A stretch of DNA of 64,000 bases, from contig JAMWBK010000006.1 in assembly GCA_029953675.1 (NCBI GenBank), positions 2,294,001-2,358,000 on the forward strand, given 5' to 3'. Positions 10,870-21,289 of the stretch are shown one piece after another. Source of the stretch: Rhodosorus marinus. Lineage: Eukaryota; Rhodophyta; Stylonematophyceae; Stylonematales; Stylonemataceae. A program made the translations under genes and the position numbers. How positions within the stretch are numbered: position 1 is the first letter of the stretch; the number at the start of each line of letters is the position of its first letter. The notes beneath the pieces were generated by a model, which worked only from the letters and a program-made list of their open reading frames with translations, was not told the DNA's origin and did not search any database.

Positions 10870-13800
10870 ATGGAGGGGGAGGAGGGTGTTTTGGGATTTG
10901 TTAGTGGCGTGCAGCTGCTGCGGGGAAGGTGCCAGAGCTTTACGGTGGATCCGAGGAGGACGCCTTTTGCCAGAAAGGGCGTTCTAAGGGCTAGCGTTGG
11001 GGAGGACTTTGGGGAGGAGAACGGGGTGGAGCTGGAGAGCTATAATGTCAAGGGGTTGATGGCGGAGAAGGTGCGTAAACGGTAGATCCTCCTGGTTCTC
11101 TCTGTTTTTCCGTAGGATCAGAGAGATGGGAGAAATTTTGTTTTGACGATTGAGTGCACGATTTCTGCTCTGGTGTTAGATTGATGCGGATCTGGGAAAT
11201 GGACCGGAGATCATGTTCAGCCAGCTCTCATCCACTGCTCAGAAAGCAATCGTTGGTGCAGCCGTCGCTGGAGCTGGTCTGGTTGGCTACGCTATCGTTC
11301 CGTCTCCAAACCAAGCACTTCACGTTGGATCGGGAGTAGTTGCAGCTGGTGCGGCAGTAGCCGGATCGTCTGCTCTTCTCACCGCCAGCAAGAAAGGCAC
11401 CAAGAAGGTTGCCGCGCAAATCTTGGCCACGCTTGGTCCAACGAATCCTAGTCTTCGAAACTCCCTTGGAGCTGCGAAAGTCGAGTAAGTTCGAGTTGCT
11501 CGGATGTGCCAGCTCCCGGTGTCCCTTAAACCTGCGTCTGACTGTGTTCGTTGTCATCCTCGAATAGGGCTGCAGTTGACGACGCGGAATGGCAATTGAC
11601 CATGAGAGATCTCTACATGAACTACTTCTACCAAATGATCTCATCTACCAAAGGAAAGGTTTTCTACAAGGAGATTAACCAGCTGACTGCACTCAAGCAG
11701 TCTCTCGGCCTGAGCGGACCCGAGGTCGGAGATGCACATTTCGAAGTCGGTAGACAATTCTACAGAGACAACATCATGTTCCTCGGCGATCCGGATGGGT
11801 AAGGGACTGCGCGGTCCACCGCATACCCAGAAAACGTATGCGTGGAGTAGTTGGTCTTGGCAGCCGGCTTGAGCTCAAGTGTTTTTGGTGCTTTTTTTAT
11901 TCACCTGTATTCAAGCGGCGAGGCTGCAGATACTTCTCAGAACAAGCTCAACAAGCTCCTGTTTCTGTCAGATCGAATGTTCACCGACAAGGAACCTGAG
12001 GAAGCCTACATGTATGAAACGGCGAGGTTGAGAAAACATTTCTCCCTGGAGGAGGACGAGTACAACAGCCGTGTTTCTTCCATTTCAGAGCCTTTCTATG
12101 CGGATTGCTTGTTGTTCGGAATGAACAACGATAGTGTGAAGCAGAGCGACTTACGTGCGGTGCAGAAGCTTCTCGGAGTCGCCGTGAGTTTTGCCCAAAT
12201 CTTCAAAAGCGTTTAGATGCGAAACTAGGGTAGTGTCGAGGGGAGCATTGAATTTTTTTTGCTGATCCGTCGTACCCCCCATTGAACACTTCGTACGCGA
12301 GGACTCCCAAGCCCGACAACTTGAAAAGGTTCAGTATTCAGATTACTTTGCGGAACTGATTAAGGAGACCGGTGAGGTCGCGGAGGAGGACGCTGAGGAG
12401 CTAGCACGCCTTCAGGAACTCCTGAACGTCTCCAGTCAAGAGGCCGAGAACGTGCTCCGTCGTGTTGCTGAGCCCGAGTTCAAGGCTACTGTATGTCTCA
12501 ACCCATCTGTCCACGCGCATGTTTTTCCGTGTTCCATATGTCCGATCGTGGCAACTCTGAGGTTAACGGACTGCGCTATTTTGTGTTAGGTGACTGGTGC
12601 ATTCGATACGGTCTTTGAGTCCGCGGACAACGTTGGCGAGGCGGCGAAGACGCTTACGGAGGAGAAGGAAAAGCTGAGAGTTCCCGATGATCTCGCAGCC
12701 GATTTGATTGGAACAGAGGCTCGATCTCGTATCCAGCCTTACGTTGAGTAAGCTTTACGATAACTTTGTGCGCAATCGGGGAGGCTGAATGTTTGGGAGC
12801 GTTGTTTTTGCTAAGAAAAAAACGCAACTTGCTCTTTGTCTAATGCAAACCTAGTTCATCCGTCAAGTTTCTGAGAGTTTCGAACGTGTTCGCGAGTGCC
12901 AAGGAAATCGTGAAGCTGCTCGATGCAGTGGGCAAGATTTCGAATTTTTTGATTGCCTTGAACCCGGGAATGGGTGAACTAGACGCTCTTACAATGTACA
13001 CAAAGCAAGACGGCGCCATACGAGAAGCAAGCCAGTTGTATAGTATTTACCTTCAGGAGCTGCTCAAAGCGGACGGGAAAGTGCGTGTTTGAAAGGCACC
13101 AGTTGACCGGGGGCCAAGCTGACCGCCTTGTAGATATGGTACTCATGCTTTGCCTGTTGCTTATGTTTCATCATCAGGTCACAGACGAGGCCAAGGGGTA
13201 CCTTGAGCGCTTGAAGCTTATTCTCGGCCTTTCGTCGTTTGATGCTGACGAGGCTTATAGGAAAGCCACTGGGCCCTTGTTCAAAAATCAGGTACGTGCG
13301 AAAGGAACTGCTTTCGGCTATTTCATATCGCCAGGAGATGTTCGAGAGAGCCCGTCGCTGAATGAGCTCGTTTGGGTTGCAACGTTATTTAACAGTTGAC
13401 GTCGATATTCAAAGCGAACACCTTCGATGACGCAGCGAGGGAGCTGCTCAATGGACTGCAGAGTGACTTAACTCTTCCGGACGCCGTAGCAGCTACTATG
13501 AAGCTGGACGCTTACGGGGACAGGCTAGCCAGCTTTGTGAAGGACAACAGGATCCTCACCACCGAGGAAGGAGAGCGGCTCAGGAATATTCGCGACTTCC
13601 TAGGACTCGACGTCGATGATGTAAGGCGCAGCCAACAACCCCGGGAAAAAGCCTGCGTGATCCAGAAATGCCTTTAGGCGCCTCACACGCATGGCTCCGT
13701 ATCATGCGCCGGTTTCTTTCTTGTATAGGTTACCGACGTTCACAACAGGCTGTGCAGCGCAGTTTATGAGCAGAGCGTCATCGAAGCAATGGGAAGTACT

Positions 13801-15224
13801 GGAATAATAATGGACAACGTGAGAGATGCTCTAGGCAAGCTCAAGGACCGGCTTATGCTGTCCGAAGAGACCGCGAATGAGATCCTCTATGCTGTTTCGA
13901 AGGGAAGAATGAAGGGGTACGCTATGCGAGCTCTTGACAGCCTGGAGAAGAAGCGATCTATGCGTGGCCAGACAGAACAGCGGGATACCGGTGACGATCC
14001 GTTCATTAAGAGGGCGGGAGCCCAGCTTGGAATCGACGCGGGTGGATTGAACGTGGAACTGCACAACCTTGTGGACTTTTACACTCGCAACAACCTCATG
14101 GTAGTTACGGAGGTGCCGTCTGAGGAAGATGGAGAAACGAAGACCAAGAAAGTGGCGGAATTCCCCGTTACGTTGCGAGATGTGTTGAAGATGGACGTTT
14201 TGAACGAGCTGTACAAGCAATACTTGATACAGTGTTTTTCGGCGAAGTCCCGAGAGGAGAAGGAGAGGCTATTTGCCTCCTTGGATCAGCTCGGCTCGAT
14301 TCTCGGACTAGAGCAGGAGGAAGTTGATAAGATCCACTCCGACATTGGCTCCGTGATTTACAGGAACTACATCTCTCAGCAGCTGCTGGTTGGCAGCTTG
14401 GAACAGAAAGACATAGAGTTCCTGGCGAGCATTCAGAAATCCCTGGCCATGACGCCGAAGCAATGCGCTGATATCATGCAGGAGGCGAAGAAATCGCGAG
14501 TATCGGTTCTCTTGGAGCAGACAATATCGCGTCAGAAGATCTTCCCCGAGAATGCTAGAAAAGTTCGAACCACAGCGAAGGAGCTCGATGTCGACATTGT
14601 GAAGGATCTTGGGGTAAGTGCAAGTATCTTGCACTTATAAAGATGCTTGATATTAGACTTTGTTCTAATTCACTAGCCGTCGTTTTGGCTAGGTACCAAA
14701 TGTCGATCGGATGAGGACCTTCAATGTGGAGATCGACAACGGCATTGAGACAGGGGAGATTACCGAAGATGAGCAGGCGCTTATTCGCGACGCCAAGGAG
14801 GGATGGCAGTTGAGCGACGACGATGCGAAAACTGTTTTGCTCGAGAATATCGAGAAACGAACCTCAGGTTTGCTTGTTCAGGCAGCGTCATCGGTGCGAC
14901 AAGGAAACCAGGATAATGCTGTAGCAGAAGTAGCAACGCTGCTGAAGTTTGGAAGGCTCCTTCCAGCGGAGGTAATACTTAACTATTCGGGTGTTCGAGT
15001 CGGTCCATGCATTTGCGCGGAGTTTTGACTAAGCCTCTTTTTTGTTTTCCGTATCTCCCCAGGTTGCCTCACCGGTAGTTTCAGATGCAGAGAAGCAAGA
15101 GCTTCTACTGTTGTATCAGGCGTCCTTGATCTCCGATTCAGCTATGACGGAGAAGTCCAAGGGCGACATTGATCTGCTCACAACAATGCTCGGCATCAGT
15201 GACGAAGTTATGCAAGGTGCTTAA
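10870..15224 (+). CDS. TIC110: Tic110, plastid inner-envelope import protein, twelve exons
   Basis: Tic110 sits in the inner plastid envelope and gathers stromal chaperones for incoming preproteins. Exons: 10870-11070, 11180-11484, 11568-11798, 11916-12183, 12302-12490, 12590-12747, 12855-13080, 13178-13291, 13396-13620, 13729-14613, 14693-14971, 15063-15224; phases agree throughout and give 1080 residues. After a leader with LGFVSG come two hydrophobic helices (KAIVGAAVAGAGLVGYAIV and the VGSGVVAAGAAVAGSSALL stretch), then a long alpha-helical, HEAT-like stromal domain. Family-typical segments include VTDVHNRLCSAVYEQSV, LSEETANEILYAVSKGRMKG and LDQLGSILGLEQEEVDKIHS. I chose the ATG at 10870 because upstream codons read as a T/G-rich tract. 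The acceptor of exon 5 (12301) is the least certain border. Confidence 0.92.
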
Positions 15225-16316
15225 TCGTGTTGAAAATCCATACAAAATTGACTAAACCCAAACCAGCCAATCCCTTTTTGAAGATGGACTCTTTTCCTTG
15301 AAGTAGTTATTTCAAACCTCTCCGATGTTCACCTGACGTTCACCCCTCACCCGCTGTTATCACAACCAGCGTCCGCCAAACCATGCCAATGCCAATCTCC
15401 AATATCAACAAATCGCAACCAGAGTCCGCCAACTATGTCCAATGCCAATCGACAATCTCAACAAATCACAAAAGGGGGTCCACCCCCCACCCCGCCCGCC
15501 CCCCCCCCGCCGCCAACTATGAATGCCCCTCGCCAATCTCAGCAAATCACCACCTTGTGCTTTCTCACTCGCGAAATACATGTTAAAATCATCAATCATC
15601 GAGCTTTCTGTTTTAATCCAAAATTCTAGAAATTCATGGATGATCTCAGAAAGGAAGTTCGTGGATAACATTACCTTTTAGTACCTACTACTTTTTACCT
15701 CTCCAAAAAGAATCGGAAAACCCTTTAGATATTTAAAATAAGTAGTTTTTAAAGCGATATCGTTCCCCACATACTTTTTATACCCCCCCCCCCCTCCCTT
15801 CTTTCCCGTCTTTCTTTGACTCCAAAAGGACCCCGAAGGATAAATTAGATTCTTCAATTAAAAAACGAGGGCGAGTTTTTACGTGCATTTCGGGGGATAT
15901 TTTCGGAGAAATCAATCAAAAAAATAAAAAATATAGCCTCAAAATATATAAAACTTCAAGGAACACCCGACCACGCCATTGCGGGATAGGTGACAGTTAT
16001 AGCCTACTATGGAGCAATACTTGTTTTAGTACTTGATGATTTATTATATAATAGTATAATTAACGTGTTTTGTACGTTAGTGTATGTACTATAAAATATT
16101 TACTTGTCATATCTAGGTCTTGTGCTTCTTGTTCTTGGCGCTTTTAATGGAGGGAGAACTTTAGAAGGTATGGACAGTTTGGGGTGGGGGTGGGGAAGCT
16201 AGGGAGAGATAGCTGCGTTGGAAGAGGTTGGATGGCAAATCCGTGGAAAGGTTTTGTATTGGTTTTAGTCACTTGGAGGTTGTGGGATAATTGTTGAACA
16301 GGTTGTTTTGTGGAAG
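15225..16316. other. TIC110-ISU intergenic region
   Basis: No gene seen. It contains an imperfect three-copy repeat (15363-15552), C-runs near 15495 and 15785, and an AT-rich part (15700-16100). The last 150 bases are G-rich and lead into the ISU start. Confidence 0.4.
15363..15552 (+). repeat. Three imperfect ~50-base direct repeats with a C-rich insert
   Basis: Copies at about 15363-15415, 15416-15469 and 15509-15552 share the order CAACCAG.GTCCGCCAA, ATGCCAAT, CAATCTC, CAACAAATC. The third copy is split from the second by a C-rich tract (15477-15510). It follows the TIC110 stop by 140 bases. No coding or mobile-element feature is associated. Confidence 0.7.
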
Positions 16317-16823
16317 ATGTCGTTGAGTTTGCTTAACTATGCGCGGGTGGCGGGGAGTGGTCGATGGGCGTTGGGGGTGATGGCTGGGAATTCACGTGCT
16401 TATCATCAGAAGGTTATTGATCACTACGAGAATCCTAGGAATGTTGGCTCGCTGTCGAAGGAGGACCCTGACGTTGGGACTGGGCTCGTTGGGGCTCCTG
16501 CTTGTGGTGATGTTATGAAGCTGCAGATTCGTGTCGATAAGGAAGGGAACATTGTGGAGAGCAAGTTTAAGACCTTCGGTTGCGGCTCGGCAATTGCTTC
16601 GTCTTCGTTGGCAACGGAAATGGTGAAGGGTATGAACGTCAATGACGCAGTGAAGATTAAGAATGCAGAAATCGCGAGCGAGCTGAAGCTCCCCCCTGTC
16701 AAGCTGCATTGCAGTATGCTGGCAGAGGATGCCATCAAGGCCGCTGTGAAGAACTTGGAGGAGAAGCGTGCTAAATCTGACCTGAATGAGGCGGAGGCGG
16801 AGGCGGAGGCGACGACGGCGTAA
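16317..16823 (+). CDS. ISU1: Mitochondrial iron-sulfur cluster scaffold IscU/ISU
   Basis: A single exon of 168 residues. The first ~30 residues are basic and hydroxylated (LLNYARVAGSGRWALGVMAG), fitting a mitochondrial targeting leader; mature IscU starts at RAYHQKVIDHYENPRNVGSL. All three cluster-ligand cysteines are present, in GAPACGDVMKLQI, KTFGCGSAIASSS and KLHCSMLAEDAIKAA, together with the LPPVK loop that binds the Hsp70 chaperone. The Asp next to the first Cys is kept. On this scaffold Fe-S clusters are built with sulfur from the Nfs1 desulfurase. The tail ends in an EAEAEAEA run coded by a GAGGCG repeat (near 16788-16812), which is unusual for the family. The start at 16317 is preferred to a non-ATG codon nine bases upstream. 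Confidence 0.95.
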   Translation: MSLSLLNYARVAGSGRWALGVMAGNSRAYHQKVIDHYENPRNVGSLSKEDPDVGTGLVGAPACGDVMKLQIRVDKEGNIVESKFKTFGCGSAIASSSLATEMVKGMNVNDAVKIKNAEIASELKLPPVKLHCSMLAEDAIKAAVKNLEEKRAKSDLNEAEAEAEATTA

Positions 16824-17311
16824 GGACACGTCAGGTTGTCGTTTGGACTCTCTTGGTCTCTAAACAAGAAGTCTATAGTCCAATTTCATCATTTCCTCCG
16901 TCTTCCAAGCCTAGATAGCTCGGATTAGTCCGAGCTTTAGTTGCATATGTATATATTGCTTACCCAGCGATGAATTTGCTGAAACGCGTGCGCGTATGAA
17001 ACCACCACCCTATAATGCTGAAATTCGGGATATGAATTTTTGGCTTCTTCGACTTTGTTTGTTTAAAGTGTTTTAAGCTTTGATAAATATGCTTGGAGAC
17101 GGTACAACCACTCCTTTGATTCTAAACTTGACTGTCCAGAGCTTTCCAGTGTCATCTTTGTGTACAAGGCAGTGTCCTTCGAGGAAGCCAATACTCTCCA
17201 TCTCAAGAACACTCGTCGAACTATGTTGTCTTACATACGGCGGGGGGTTGGTTGTCCGACACTTAAGAACTTTTCTCCACCGTTTCGCGCTCGGGCGAGG
17301 TATTGTGAGCT
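16824..17311. other. ISU-chromatin protein convergent 3' region
   Basis: Lies between the convergent stops of ISU and the chromatin protein. No additional gene is visible; it should hold both 3' untranslated regions. Confidence 0.4.
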
Positions 17312-20300
17312 TCATCCTGCGGTTTTTTTCGCGTCATCTTCTCGAGCAGCCTGCTTCGCAGAATCCGACCCAGAGGGTGCTGTATCGGGTTCTAGAGGTG
17401 CCTCACTTCTGTCCGCAACTCGTCCCGATGCCTCAACAGCTTCCTCGAATTTCCCTGGACTAAGGTCACTGCCATTCTGCACGTCTCGTGAGACTGGGTC
17501 AGTCGGTTCGCTTTGCACCTCGGATTCAGGGTGCGCCTCGGGTTCGGGCTCCACTTCCGAATCAGGGTGCGCCTCAGAATCGGGTTGCTCTTCTGTTCTG
17601 TTTTGTGGGGTCTCGGCTTCGTCGGTATCGGCTTGTTCGTCGGCATCGGCTTGTTCGTCGGCATCGGCTTGTTCGTCGACGGCATCGGCTTGTTCGTCGG
17701 CATCGGCTTGTTCGTCGGCATCGGCTTGTTCGTCGGCATCGGCTTGTTCGTCGGCATCGGCTTGTTCGTCGGCATCGGCTTGTTCGTCGACTGCATCGGC
17801 TTGTTCGTCGACTGCATCGGCTTGTTCGTCGACTGCATCGGCTTGTTCGTCGACTGCATCGGCTTGTTCGTCGACTGCATCGGCTTGTTCGTCGACTGCA
17901 TCGGCTTGTTCGTCAGCATCGGCTTGTGCGTCAGCACCGGCTTGTTCGTCAGCACCGGCTTGTTCGTCGGCATCGGCTTGTTCGTAGACATCGGCTTGCT
18001 CGTCGGCAGCGGCTTTCTCGTCGGCATCGGCTTGCTCGTCGGCATCGGTTTGTTCGCCGGCATCGGCTTGTACGTCGTCATCGGCTTGTTCGTCGGCATC
18101 GGCTTGGTCGTCGACATCGGCTTGTTCGTCGGAAGCGGCTTGTCCGTCGGAATCGGCGTGTGCTTTGGTTGCATCAGCTTGCTCGTCGGAATCGGTTGGG
18201 GCTTTGGCATTTGCCTGAATTTCGGCAGCGGCTTGCGCTTCGGAATCAGACTCTTCTTCGCTCTGCATTTCCGAGTCTGGCTGAACTTCAGAATCGAGTC
18301 GCGCCTCGGGTTCCAGTCTGACCTCGGGTCTCGCTTCAGATTTTTCTTCTCCTTCCAAGGCAGCATCACCCTGAACCTGCTCCGCTTTCTTTGTCTCTGG
18401 TGACCCAACCTCAGCCTTGATCGACGGGTCCTTCTCAGCATCGACCTTCTCCTGAATGTCCTGGTGTACCTCTTGGCCTGCGGTTAGCGTTCCCAATGGC
18501 CTGTCCGCATCTGTGTATTCTTGATTTACGGGTTTCTCTGAAACTTCAAGCTCCATCGGACTTGCTGAAGTTCCCCTTTCTTCAGCAGCCGAGTCTACTT
18601 GATCCGAGGGTCCAGGAGAATCTTGTGCGGGTTCGTGATCTACGTCCTCCGACCTGATATCGACTTCAGACACCTTTGCGGAAACATCAGGCCCTTCCGC
18701 TCCTCCGTCAACGTCCATAGCATCACCCTTATCCTCTTGCACACCACCAGCATCCTTCGCAACCTCCTCGTTCCCGTCTTCCCCACTTCCGTCCTCCTCA
18801 TCAGCGGCTTCCGCTTGTGCCTCTCCTCCATCCGACATACTCTCCGCCGGCCTGAGCTCCTTCTGAAGCTCATCAGCAACGCTACTTTTCTCGTCATATT
18901 TGGTGGCCTCCTTACCCTCCGTCTGATCCTCTGCCTTACTAGCAGCCATAGGCTCTTCAGATTCGTCCTCTTCCGCACCCTCTTCGCTGTCTTGAGTATT
19001 AGCACCCACCGCAACATCAACATCCATTCCTTCCTCCGCTGCTCCTTCATCTACAGTCTTTTCTTCGTTTCCCGGTGCTGAGCTCACGTTCTGATTCTTT
19101 TCCTCCCGCTTCTCCCCATGACCGGTTCTATTTTCCCCAATCTCTGGTCCCACTTTCTCAGCATCTGCTGGTTCACCGGGCACTGGTGACTCCCTTAACG
19201 GCTCCTTTGGAGGAGTCACTGACAGATTGCTAGCTCCCGCAGCGCTATCAACCGCATCCGGTTGTCCCACACTGTCTGAGAGCATCTGCTGATTCTCTGA
19301 AGAGCTGGGATTTGGTAGATCTTGCGTATCCACTTGCATTTTGTCATTGGAGCCTGCCGCCTCTCTCTCCCCTAGTGCCTGCTCCTCCGCTTTCCTATCG
19401 CCCGTTGCTCCTACTTGTCCCTCTTCGCTTCGGTCTTTGTCATCTTTAACCTCTTCGGTTCCGGACTGCGAAGGAGCCATACTGCCATCTTCCTCACCGT
19501 ACACATCCATTGGCTCGGGCTTTTCTCCTTGCTCCTTGGGGACGTCCTCGTTGGAGCCTTCTTCTTTCGTACCAATTGTGTCCTCATTTGAATGTGCATC
19601 CTGCGCTGAGTCTGTACCGCTCATGTCCTTTTTCGCAGTGCCTTTGTCGGATCCCTCGAGGTCCTGCCTGGCTTTTTCGAGTTCATGGGCAGCGAACCCA
19701 ACAAGGTATTTGTCGTAAGTTGCTGACAAGCTTGCTTTGATATCATCATCTGACGATTCTGCGCTGTCGTACATGGCCTTCCACACCAGAGCTCGGCTCT
19801 CGGGGCTCAACTCGGCAACCGGCCCACCGTCTTGTTTCCTGATCGCGAGATACAGTGGGTAGAGATCTAGCTCTGAGCTCTGCTTCCCGTTTCCCGCCTC
19901 AAGTTTCAGCCCACGAAGGTTGAGAAACTCTCTCAAGGTGCTTCTGAAGGATTCCTCATCAGCGGACGAAGATTCTGGAGTACTCGAGTCCTGATCCAGT
20001 TCCTGTTCTTTCTTCTGTTTTGTAGTAGCCCCGTCCCCCGTCCCACCCCTTTCGCGAGGAAGTTTCTTAGCTGCGATCTTCGTCTTGTGGATAGTGGTTC
20101 TCAGCTCATCCCACTTTTCCGCACGGCGAACCTTAGCCACAGCTACTTGGACGTTGTGGGCGAGGCTCTCGCTCTTCAGGCCCAGACCCTTGTGCGAGCA
20201 TAGAAAACAGCGATAATCGCTCCAAATCACGTCCAACGAGTCTCCATCATCCAAACCAAGACAATAGGCGTGTGAACGGCATCTACAAATACAACACTCC

Positions 20301-21289
20301 ACAAGAGTCCCGACCTTCCTGCTCGAGCCACAAGCGCACTTCACAATTTCTGAAGCCATGCCCTGACCCGACACTTGCTTGTCCTTGACACTCAGTTGCC
20401 TCCGTTTACCTCTACGTCCGGGTTCTGTCCAAGAGTTGACGTACGCAGCCGAGTCAAAGAGCGGGCGATTGTACTCCCCTGTGGAGTCTCCGGGATCAAC
20501 AGCATTCCGCGTCCTTTTCCGCTGTGAAAGAATCTGATGTGAGGCGACATCCAAAGAAGCCGGATCGAGCTCAATTCGATCCTTTTCGACCGGAGGCAGT
20601 CGAAGAACAGGACTCGGCGGAGTCTTGCAGTCAAAATCTGTTTCTTTAGCTCCGAGTTGGACCTCGAGATCGTCCACTTGCAATCTCATGATCCGTTCAT
20701 CATCAAACAAGACGTCGTGTTCGCCATCCGCATCATTGTATCCCAAAATCAGCCCCCATCGGTAGTAGAAGTGGTCACCCTGCTGATCAAAAAATCTCAC
20801 TTTAAGCGTATGTCCGACGAGATCCTTTGCCGCACGTAATGATTTTCCAGCGGGAAATTCTTTGGCCTTTCTTTCTCTTTCGTAACTGAGTAGTACAGAC
20901 TGGTAAAGCTTTGCCAGACGATGTGAAATTGAAGTCAACGTTTTGCTGAGGCCAAGGGCCGTCCTCACTTGCGACCAGCTTCTCGATTCTTCGACGTTCC
21001 TGTACCCACCGCGATTGACATACACTTCAGTGAAAAGACTCGGCAAAAACCTGGACAAGCTCATAGTACCGATTCGACCCGGGAGATCCGATACAATGAT
21101 CCCAAGTTCCCGATTATAAGACAAAATGTCATTGTACAGATCCATCTCCGGATCCAGGGAGTAGGTTACCCCTTGCAATTCTTTGGAGCAATATACGGAA
21201 CCTTCCAAGGCACCCCGACGGCCAGCAGACCGAGCCCTACGCCCTGATCTATCCACCGGTTTCTCATCCGCATCTCCTATCCCACCCAT
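17312..21289 (-). CDS. Chromatin protein with ARID, Tudor-like, PHD and second ARID-like domains and an acidic repeat tail
   Basis: A single 1325-codon frame. Residues ~48-140 resemble an ARID domain (DLYNDIL, LFTEVYVNRGGYRNVEESRSW, LAKLYQSVLLSYE). Residues ~155-212 look Tudor-like (LVGHTLKVRFFDQQGDHFYY, then DVLFDDERIMRLQVDDLEV). A zinc-binding PHD finger spans ~318-365 with C318, C320, C332, C335, H340, C343, C361, C364. A second ARID-like stretch follows at ~450-550 (LDLYPLYLAIRKQDGG, SLSATYDKYLVGFAAHELEK). The remainder is acidic and disordered, ending in many DEQADA/DEQADAV units and a short lysine-containing tail. ARID domains bind DNA; Tudor and PHD modules usually read histone marks, so a nuclear role in transcription or chromatin is inferred. 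No close named homologue is claimed. The frame has no visible intron. Confidence 0.82.
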   Translation of the reverse strand: MGGIGDADEKPVDRSGRRARSAGRRGALEGSVYCSKELQGVTYSLDPEMDLYNDILSYNRELGIIVSDLPGRIGTMSLSRFLPSLFTEVYVNRGGYRNVEESRSWSQVRTALGLSKTLTSISHRLAKLYQSVLLSYERERKAKEFPAGKSLRAAKDLVGHTLKVRFFDQQGDHFYYRWGLILGYNDADGEHDVLFDDERIMRLQVDDLEVQLGAKETDFDCKTPPSPVLRLPPVEKDRIELDPASLDVASHQILSQRKRTRNAVDPGDSTGEYNRPLFDSAAYVNSWTEPGRRGKRRQLSVKDKQVSGQGMASEIVKCACGSSRKVGTLVECCICRCRSHAYCLGLDDGDSLDVIWSDYRCFLCSHKGLGLKSESLAHNVQVAVAKVRRAEKWDELRTTIHKTKIAAKKLPRERGGTGDGATTKQKKEQELDQDSSTPESSSADEESFRSTLREFLNLRGLKLEAGNGKQSSELDLYPLYLAIRKQDGGPVAELSPESRALVWKAMYDSAESSDDDIKASLSATYDKYLVGFAAHELEKARQDLEGSDKGTAKKDMSGTDSAQDAHSNEDTIGTKEEGSNEDVPKEQGEKPEPMDVYGEEDGSMAPSQSGTEEVKDDKDRSEEGQVGATGDRKAEEQALGEREAAGSNDKMQVDTQDLPNPSSSENQQMLSDSVGQPDAVDSAAGASNLSVTPPKEPLRESPVPGEPADAEKVGPEIGENRTGHGEKREEKNQNVSSAPGNEEKTVDEGAAEEGMDVDVAVGANTQDSEEGAEEDESEEPMAASKAEDQTEGKEATKYDEKSSVADELQKELRPAESMSDGGEAQAEAADEEDGSGEDGNEEVAKDAGGVQEDKGDAMDVDGGAEGPDVSAKVSEVDIRSEDVDHEPAQDSPGPSDQVDSAAEERGTSASPMELEVSEKPVNQEYTDADRPLGTLTAGQEVHQDIQEKVDAEKDPSIKAEVGSPETKKAEQVQGDAALEGEEKSEARPEVRLEPEARLDSEVQPDSEMQSEEESDSEAQAAAEIQANAKAPTDSDEQADATKAHADSDGQAASDEQADVDDQADADEQADDDVQADAGEQTDADEQADADEKAAADEQADVYEQADADEQAGADEQAGADAQADADEQADAVDEQADAVDEQADAVDEQADAVDEQADAVDEQADAVDEQADADEQADADEQADADEQADADEQADADEQADAVDEQADADEQADADEQADTDEAETPQNRTEEQPDSEAHPDSEVEPEPEAHPESEVQSEPTDPVSRDVQNGSDLSPGKFEEAVEASGRVADRSEAPLEPDTAPSGSDSAKQAAREDDAKKTAG
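17610..18200 (-). repeat. Coding minisatellite of 18- and 21-base units
   Basis: On the + strand the unit TCGGCATCGGCTTGTTCG (18 bases) alternates with a 21-base form carrying an extra ACT/ACG triplet after TCG. The core (17620-17930) is nearly perfect with well over a dozen copies; copies decay toward 18200. On the - strand the units encode DEQADA and DEQADAV. Unit lengths are multiples of three, so copy-number change keeps the frame of the chromatin protein. Confidence 0.95.

Noticed and set aside
11228-11644. 138-codon minus-strand frame
   Set aside because: Antisense shadow of TIC110 exons 2 and 3.
16392-16867. Two ~145-codon minus-strand frames
   Set aside because: Antisense shadows of the ISU gene, which has all its cysteine ligands on the plus strand.
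17160-18403. Three long overlapping plus-strand frames (Ser/Ala/Cys, Arg/Leu/Val and Gly/Phe/Ile-rich) opposite the chromatin protein
   Set aside because: They result from stop-free 18/21-base repeats read in the wrong frames; the minus frame continues into ARID and PHD domains.
17392-18441. 349-codon minus-strand frame rich in Thr-Asn-Lys-Pro
   Set aside because: Second reading phase of the same minisatellite; no domain on either side.
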